This document shows positions 58,522 through 64,000 of a stretch of DNA of 64,000 bases, piece by piece. This DNA is from Zanthoxylum bungeanum (Eukaryota; Streptophyta; Magnoliopsida; Sapindales; Rutaceae), in assembly GCA_019454045.1 (NCBI GenBank), contig SKCR01038868.1, positions 62,001-126,000 on the forward strand. The letters are read 5' to 3'. Under the pieces are notes generated by a model. That model had not been told where the DNA came from, made no database searches, and saw only the letters and a list, made by a program, of their open reading frames with translations. Position numbers and translations under genes: made by a program. Each line of letters opens with the position of its first letter. Positions within the stretch are counted from its first letter, which is position 1.

Positions 58522-59500
58522 AAACAAAAATAGGATACGAAGATCTAACGGCGGAGATGAATCGAAGGGATGATAAATCGAAGTCGGGCCGTCGCGTAAC
58601 CAAAACGAATCTTTTATTGATTGAAATTGAACAAAACTACAAAAGGATTTACTGCTGTTGTGCTCACTTTCTACGGATAAGATCAATGAGGATTGGAAAT
58701 CTGGTTTTGATTGGACCTCCTCTCGTTCTATCTCCAATGTTGTTCAATTTTTTAAATTATTTAAAAAAAAATTATTTCTAATTCTAAATTACATGGTTCG
58801 AGATTTGAGATTTTTAAATTAAAATATAAATTTAAAATGATCAGTTCAAGATAAAAAATTTTGAATCTCGATTGAAATTTTTACGTATCATAATTTTTGG
58901 TCTCGGATTATAAAATTTCCAAAAAAATAACTTATTTTTGAAGGGGTATGCTTGAAGTTTGGGATTATTAACATCTTCGATTGGAATATACCTTAGGATC
59001 ACGAGAGGGATATGAGTTAATGAATTTGATTGGGTGTAGCACTGGCAACGCGAGTATGATTAGTTCGGTGGATTATTATCACTCGAGCCATAGCAGCGTA
59101 CGACACGTGTTAATATGCAACCAGTAAATATCTGACACGTTGCTACATGGCCCACGGTTTTTACTCTGGCTAAATGTTAAGTTTTGATTGATGGGCCCAC
59201 TTATTTTTGTCGAATGTGGAGTGCGCACGAAAAGGACGAATTCGTAAATTTTTTATCTTATTACATCATAAAAATTTTACCATAAAATTTTATTTATTTA
59301 AATGGAAAGATTTTTAGTTTTGGAATAGGGAAATAATATCTGACCTTTATCAGAATCGCGTTGTGTTTGTGTAATAGCGTGTAACTCCCTTGATGAGCAT
59401 ATGTTTTTTTTTAAATATTCCTAATTTATTTTTTAGGGGATCCACTTATGGATCCACTAAAATTTGGACATGCTTCTATTAGTTCATATCCAAGCTCACC
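58522..59500. other. Upstream region of the HHO gene
   Basis: Promoter and intergenic DNA. CACGTG occurs near 59105 (GACACGTGTTAA), a G-box-type site. Nothing else is assigned. Confidence 0.4.
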
Positions 59501-59504
59501 TAAG

Positions 59505-60095
59505 GATGGAAGAAAAATCCGGACCTGGTCCGGTCCGGATCGGTCCGCCCAGACTTTGGCCCGACCAGTTCAGATAGGAGTTTCAAGCGCTAAGTCCTTC
59601 TTCTTCGGCCCACTTTGATAAGAATCGAGATCGAGGTTAGGGGGTTCAACTTTTTATTTAATTGGGCAAGCTTTCACATATTATGATGAAAGAGACTCTC
59701 GTAGAAGGTCCCACTCTGCTTGCGTCTGGCTCAAGGCTCTCTGCATACGATGGTGCTCCTTGGTAAAGGCCTTACTCTATTCCTCTTCCTTTCGGAATAG
59801 GAATAACGGCCTTCCCAGAGACGAGGAAGGGCGTAGTGAGGGATTTTCTCTTCTTATGGAACTGGGGGATGGACCACTCAGGGGCAAAAAAACCCGGACC
59901 GGGCCCTAGAAATAGAGGCCCGGTTTGGGCTCGGGCCGGGCTGGGCTCAACACATTAAGCCCAGGCCCGGCCCGGGCTTAAAAAATATTTTATATATTTA
60001 TATTTATATAATAAATTATATATATTTATATAATAGATTAAATTTATATAATTTTTTATTAATAAAAAATCGGGCCAGGTTTTTCCCGGACCTGG
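59505..60095. repeat. GC-rich/AT-rich composite, MITE-like, with an organelle-like middle
   Basis: CCGGACCTGGTCCGGTCCGG-type words (59519-59570) and CCCGGACCGGGCC words (59888-59965) border an AT-only stretch (59980-60068) that ends in GGGCCAGG...CCCGGACCTGG. Such GC-rich ends around an AT core are seen in some hAT-like short elements. The middle (59765-59870) shares words with 42160-42215. Boundaries are not resolved. Confidence 0.3.
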
Positions 60096-60650
60096 TGTGG
60101 GAACACACAGCTACCTGGGCGACGCCGTTCCTAGGCTCGCGGCACTAGTTGAGAAGTACTAAATAATATGGAGTCGCCACCCGGTGTGAACCGGGACAAA
60201 GATTTAAGGCCGCACTCACCCCTCGCAAGGGAAGACCTCAACCGTTGGTTCGGAATGGTCCCTTACTCATGTCACTTGTAATGAAAGGATTTATGTAATA
60301 ATTTAATCAAGCTTAAGTAACATTTATTTCCAAAATATCATGCTTCTAGATTCATGTACATACATCAACAAGTTCATCACAACATGCAACATCACATGAC
60401 AATCTCATGAACATATTTCAATCCTATGATATGGAAAACTAAGAACAACCTAATCATGCTTGAGTACTATCTCATGAACCTATTAACCAAATAACATGCT
60501 AACAGCCTAATCATGCTTGAATACAATCCCAAGAACACATGGAATGGATAAATGCAAGAATACAAATAATACGGTTGGCTATATAACACAAGAAAGATCA
60601 ACCAAGAGGCAATTATGCGTGAATATGATAAGACAGACTCAGTTCAGTGT

Positions 60651-60916
60651 GTGCGCGTTCGTGTAGCGTTCGTAAACGCGTTCGAACGGTAAACAGAAGG
60701 TTCGCGTTCGTGTAGCGTTCGTAACGCGTTCGAACGGAAATGAAACAGAATGCTCGCGTTCGTATGGCGTTTGATAACGTGTTCGAACATAAATGAAACA
60801 GAATGCTCGCGTTCGTATGGCGTTCGTAAACGCGTTCGAACGGAAATGAGACCTGATGCATGATAAGGCAAAAATGCATGCGCGTTCGAGTTGCGTTCGT
60901 AAACGCGTTCGAACGG
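60651..60916 (-). repeat. CGTTCGAACG palindrome array in LTR 5
   Basis: GTTCGAAC sites start at about 60680, 60728, 60781, 60834 and 60907, mostly 48-53 bp apart. Each is preceded on this strand by CGTTCG half-sites, the same unit design as at 3103 and 46319. Confidence 0.85.
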
Positions 60917-60964
60917 GAACAGCCCTGATGCATGAAATGGGACGCAATACATAAACAACAAAAT

Positions 60965-61440
60965 AAAGGGGCGCGGCGAAGTAGTGCCGTAAAGGTAGCC
61001 TTTTGGGGCTCTTCATCTCTCAAAGAGATGACCTTTAGACCAACATACTAAGCTCATGCGCGTCACATCACATTATGCATACAAACATAAAGACAATCAT
61101 ATTATTTTAAGTATGTCCGATTGAACGTGTCTTGCATCCAACCGAACACACATCAACCGGCGCGGCAAAGCATTGTGGTAAAGGGCTTTAACCCCTCCCC
61201 ATAGGGGATCTTTCATTCCACTTACTAAGCCCATGCGCTCGGTTGAATCATGCATACGAAAATAAGGACAATCATGTCAAACCAAGTATGTCCGATTGAA
61301 CGTATTTCGCATTCAACCGAACACATATCAATCGGTGCGGCAGAGCATCGTGGTGAAGGATTTTAACCCTCCAATTAGGGAACCTTTCATCGCACTTACT
61401 AAGCCCATGCACTCAATCGTATCATACGGGAATAGACAAC
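60965..61440 (-). repeat. Three imperfect ~180-bp tandem units in LTR 5
   Basis: Units start near 60970, 61158 and 61334 with GGCGCGGC(A/G)AAG-type sequence and share '(A)CTTACTAAGCCCATGC', 'CATGCATACGAAAATAAGGACAATCATG' and 'AAGTATGTCCGATTGAACG'. They are absent from the Tat/Ogre LTRs at 1574 and 13133. Confidence 0.8.
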
Positions 61441-62200
61441 ATGCATAATTTAAATGACAAGAATTAAATAAACCAAAGCAACACAAAGCAAGAGAAGGTG
61501 CCGTTTACTCAAGTGGTACGTGGAGTTGTGTCCCAAGTACAGACCGCACTACCGTCCATTCGGATTCGGCTACGGAATTTACGTATGGGTTTCCATCCTA
61601 TATACCACAAGAGACAACACTCTTCCATTCATCCAATACCCACAACACGCATCATTAAACGACTCTCATGTGAATACAATTCAATAATAAAAGAAACGAA
61701 TATAAACTAATGAAAAAGTGCCCTCAGGTCTAACCTTTTAAGTCATCTCTCGGACTCGCGTTTCACGAAGATCGGAAGGGGTAAAGCTCCGCAACTCTTC
61801 CGGTTCACTGGTTCACTGCTCTCGTTCGTTGTCTTACTGTTTTGGGTCGTCGTCCTCCGTCTTTTGCTGCTGTTTTGACTCCGATTCGCTGCCGCTGCTA
61901 CTGTTTTGCTGCTGTATTTTAGTTACTGTTTTTGGGATGTTTTGGCTACTGTTTTGGGTGTTATTTTCAGTGGTGTTATGGTGTGGTTCGGGGGCTGTTT
62001 TATGTGTGTGTTTAGGGCTATTTGGGATGTGTTTTTCGGTGAGGTGAAGGGGTTGTTCGAGATGTGTTTTGGTCAAGGCGATGGGGGTTCTTTGGTTTGT
62101 GATCTTTTTATTATTGAGAGTGAGGGAGAGTTGTGTCTATGAGCTTGGGTGTTTCTTATGTGAATGAGCTAGCTAGCCTTGAGAAGGTTGGTGAAAGGGT

Positions 62201-62210
62201 TCTTTTTATA
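62201..62210 (-). promoter_or_regulatory. TATA box of LTR 5
   Basis: The reverse strand reads TATAAAAAGA in a GCC-TATAAAAAGAACC context, the same as in the Tat/Ogre LTR. Confidence 0.55.
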
Positions 62211-62636
62211 GGCAAAGGGTTAGGCTTGACAAGGAAAGGGATTTTTGTATTTTAAAAGGGATATGATTTGGTGTTGGACAAGGAAAGCAAGGGATTTGAT
62301 TGGCTTGGATTAGAGAGGTTGAATATTTAGTTTATGTTGATTAGGCATACAATATTTTATGTTTGGGAATAATATATTGGTTGATTGATTTTAACTTGGT
62401 ATGATTATATTTGATTGGTTTAGATTAGGCATTTAGTTTGTTGATTGATTTTAATTAGGCATGCAATTTCTTTAATTTGTGTAAGTATTTTATTTAATTT
62501 GGTATGTGATTTTTAGATTTGTTTTGATTTCACCATGTGTTAAATATGTGTTTTAAGTGGGCTTGGGCGTGTGGGCCAAGGTTTGGGCGAATTGGGCTTA
62601 ATGTGAGGCTAGCAGCAAAACCAGAATTACCGACAC

Positions 62637-62719
62637 CGTTCGAACGCATCATCGAACGCAGCACGAACGCCCGCAATCTGTTTGACGTTCGAACGTATAC
62701 ACGAACGTAGCACCAACGA
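62637..62719 (-). repeat. Small CGTTCGAACG pair in U3 of LTR 5
   Basis: Two palindromes about 55 bp apart with CGAACGCAGCACGAACGC spacing. It is nearly the same module as at 36433-36515. Confidence 0.75.
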
Positions 62720-62740
62720 AAACAGTGAACCTTGTTTATT

Positions 62741-64000
62741 CTGAACTGTACTTCCATTCCTGGACTGTACTTCCATTCCTGGAGTGCCATTCCCGGCTTG
62801 TTCATTCTTGAACTCTGCTCTATTCTCGGATTGCCGTTCCCGGCTTGTTCATTCTCGAACTGTGTTGAGATGAGGCTTTATTTCCGTACTGAGCTTTATT
62901 CCTGAACTGCTGACTGTGTAGAGATAGGGCTTTATTCCATGATTGTTTGGACTGTGGGCTTTATTCCCGAACTGTATTGAGATGAGGCCATATTCCCCTG
63001 TACTTTGTTCCCGAACTGTTGCGATGAGGTTTTATTCCTCCCGAGCTTTATTCTCGAACTGTTGAGATGAGGCTTTATTCCTCCCGAGCTTTATTCCCGA
63101 ACTGTTGAGATGAGGCTTTATTCCTCCCGAGCTTTATTCTCGAACTGTTGAGATGAGGCTTTATTCCTCCCGAGCTTTATTCTCGAACTGTATTGAATGC
63201 AGGCTTTCTTCCTGAACTGAACTGAATGTAGGCTTTCTTCCTGAATTGTATTGAATGTGGGCTTTATTCCCGAACTGCACTGAGTGTGGGCTTTGTTCCC
63301 GAACTGTACTGACATGAGGCTTTCTTCCCCTTGAGCTTTGTTCTCAAACTATACTGATATGAGGCTTTCTTCCCCTTGAGCTTTGTTCTCAAACTATACT
63401 GATATGATGCTTTCTTCCCCTTGAGCTTTGTTCTCAAATTATACTGACATGAGGCTTTCTTCCCCTTGAGCTTTGTTCTCAAACTATACTGACATGAGGC
63501 TTTCTTCCCCTTGAGCTTTATTCCCGAACTGTTGAGATGAGGCTTTATTCCTCCCGAGTTTTATTCCCGAACTGTACTGACATGAGACTTTCTTCCCCTT
63601 GAGCTTTGTTCTCAAACTTATACTGATATGAGGCTTTCTTCCTCTTGAGCTTTGTTCTCAAACTATACTGACATGAGGCTTTTATTCCCTTGGGCTTTGT
63701 TCCCTGACTGTGTTAACTGTGGGCTTTGTCCCCGAACTGTACTGAATGTGGGCTTTATTCCCGAGTTTGTAGGCTTTCTTCCTGAACTGTACTGAATGTG
63801 GGCTTTATTCTCGTACTGAGCTGAATGCAGGCTTTCTTCCTGGACCGTTACTGTAAGGTGGTCCATTCCCGAACTGTTACTGTAAGTTGTTCATTCCTGA
63901 ACTGTTATCGTGAGGTGGTTCATTCCCGAACCGTTACTGTAAGGTGGTTCATTCCCGAACTGTGCTTCCATTCTTGGAGTGCCATTCCCGGACTGTCCAT
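62741..64000 (-). repeat. Tandem array of ~40-50-bp units reaching the window edge
   Basis: Dozens of units of the form GAACTGTACTGACATGAGGCTTTCTTCCCCTTGAGCTTTGTTCTC with variants (GTTGAGATGAGGCTTTATTCCTCCCGAGC and GAATGTGGGCTTTATTCCC). It directly precedes LTR 5 in element orientation, as the 124-bp repeat precedes the 3' LTR at 13133. Reverse-strand frames such as 63264-63482 are repeat artefacts. Confidence 0.8.

Larger units (their letters stand above)
60096..62740 (-). repeat. Tat-type LTR on the reverse strand (LTR 5)
   Basis: It ends TGTTCCCACA on the reverse strand at 60096. It shares with the Tat/Ogre LTR the block around 60175-60265 (compare 3790-3870), the CCGAATCCGAATGGACGGTA block near 61545-61575 (compare 2770-2800), a TATA box (62201-62210) and the CGTTCGAACG array. 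The sequence left of 60096 is not a primer site, so this is a 3' or solo LTR. Its outer start near 62740 is not clear. Confidence 0.75.

Noticed and set aside
61829..62142. Forward frames rich in F, C and V in LTR 5.
   Set aside because: Translation of T/G-rich LTR leader on the antisense strand; no domain.
62741..64000. Regular short repeats that could suggest a CRISPR array.
   Set aside because: Units run head to tail with no unique spacers, the DNA is plant nuclear, and no cas gene exists.

Overview
The window is nuclear DNA of a flowering plant, probably a eudicot. It is AT-rich, has intron-containing host genes with GT/AG splice sites, and is packed with nested plant LTR retrotransposons. 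I find one host gene that looks intact, two decayed host gene fragments, and at least nine LTR-retrotransposon units or solo LTRs. I see no tRNA gene, rRNA gene or CRISPR array. Element names rest on protein motifs and LTR structure read by eye; no database search was run.

Region 1-21059: nested Ty3-type and unclassified LTR elements. Positions 1-975 are the non-coding 3' internal end of an element whose 3' LTR ('LTR B', from 976) is split by a complete 14-kb Ty3/Gypsy element of the Tat/Ogre type (1574-15543) and resumes at 15544-17601. LTR B itself lies in the 3' internal part of an Athila/Tat-type element (17602-18898) whose 3' LTR is 18899-21059. The Tat/Ogre element carries gag, protease, RT-RNase H, a second RNase H and integrase. 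It is broken by about eleven frameshifts and no clear nonsense codon.

Region 21061-32109: a Tnt1-like (Tork-type) Copia element (21061-26451) sits directly upstream of a GDT1-like (UPF0016 membrane transporter) pseudogene (26487-29307) that still shows its exon/intron structure. A reverse-strand Ty3 protease scrap (29433-29660) and a reverse-strand LTR (30811-32109) follow.

Region 32110-40704: a reverse-strand LTR element with a primer site matching plant tRNA-Lys(CTT), rich in diverged repeats and without a recognisable pol. It holds a solo Athila/Tat LTR with perfect 5-bp target duplications (37671-39782). It also holds a composite block in which a Tat-type LTR promoter fragment (35710-36664) points into a class-II formin PTEN/C2 pseudogene fragment (35378-35692) and a short poly(A).

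Region 40705-56526: intergenic DNA with a perfect 50-bp palindrome, another LTR (42285-43555), and a 1.05-kb tandem duplication. The second copy of that duplication received a decayed Copia element (45621-54537), which in turn holds a solo LTR (47167-49567, perfect TSD) in inverted orientation relative to LTR B.

Region 56527-64000: an intact five-exon GARP/MYB-like repressor gene of the NIGT1/HRS1-HHO family (reverse strand, 369 aa). Beyond it is a reverse-strand Tat-type LTR (from 60096) preceded by a 1.3-kb tandem array reaching the window edge.

The strongest unexplained signal is a CpG-rich array of the palindrome CGTTCGAACG plus phased CGAACG half-sites, with a recurring period near 52 bp. 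It occurs at four large loci (two are the paired LTRs of one element) and two small ones, inside the LTR or leader DNA of several retroelements, including one that is Copia rather than Ty3. Dense ACGT-core (G-box/CCACGTCA) arrays shared by a Ty3-type LTR and a Copia leader are a second such signal.
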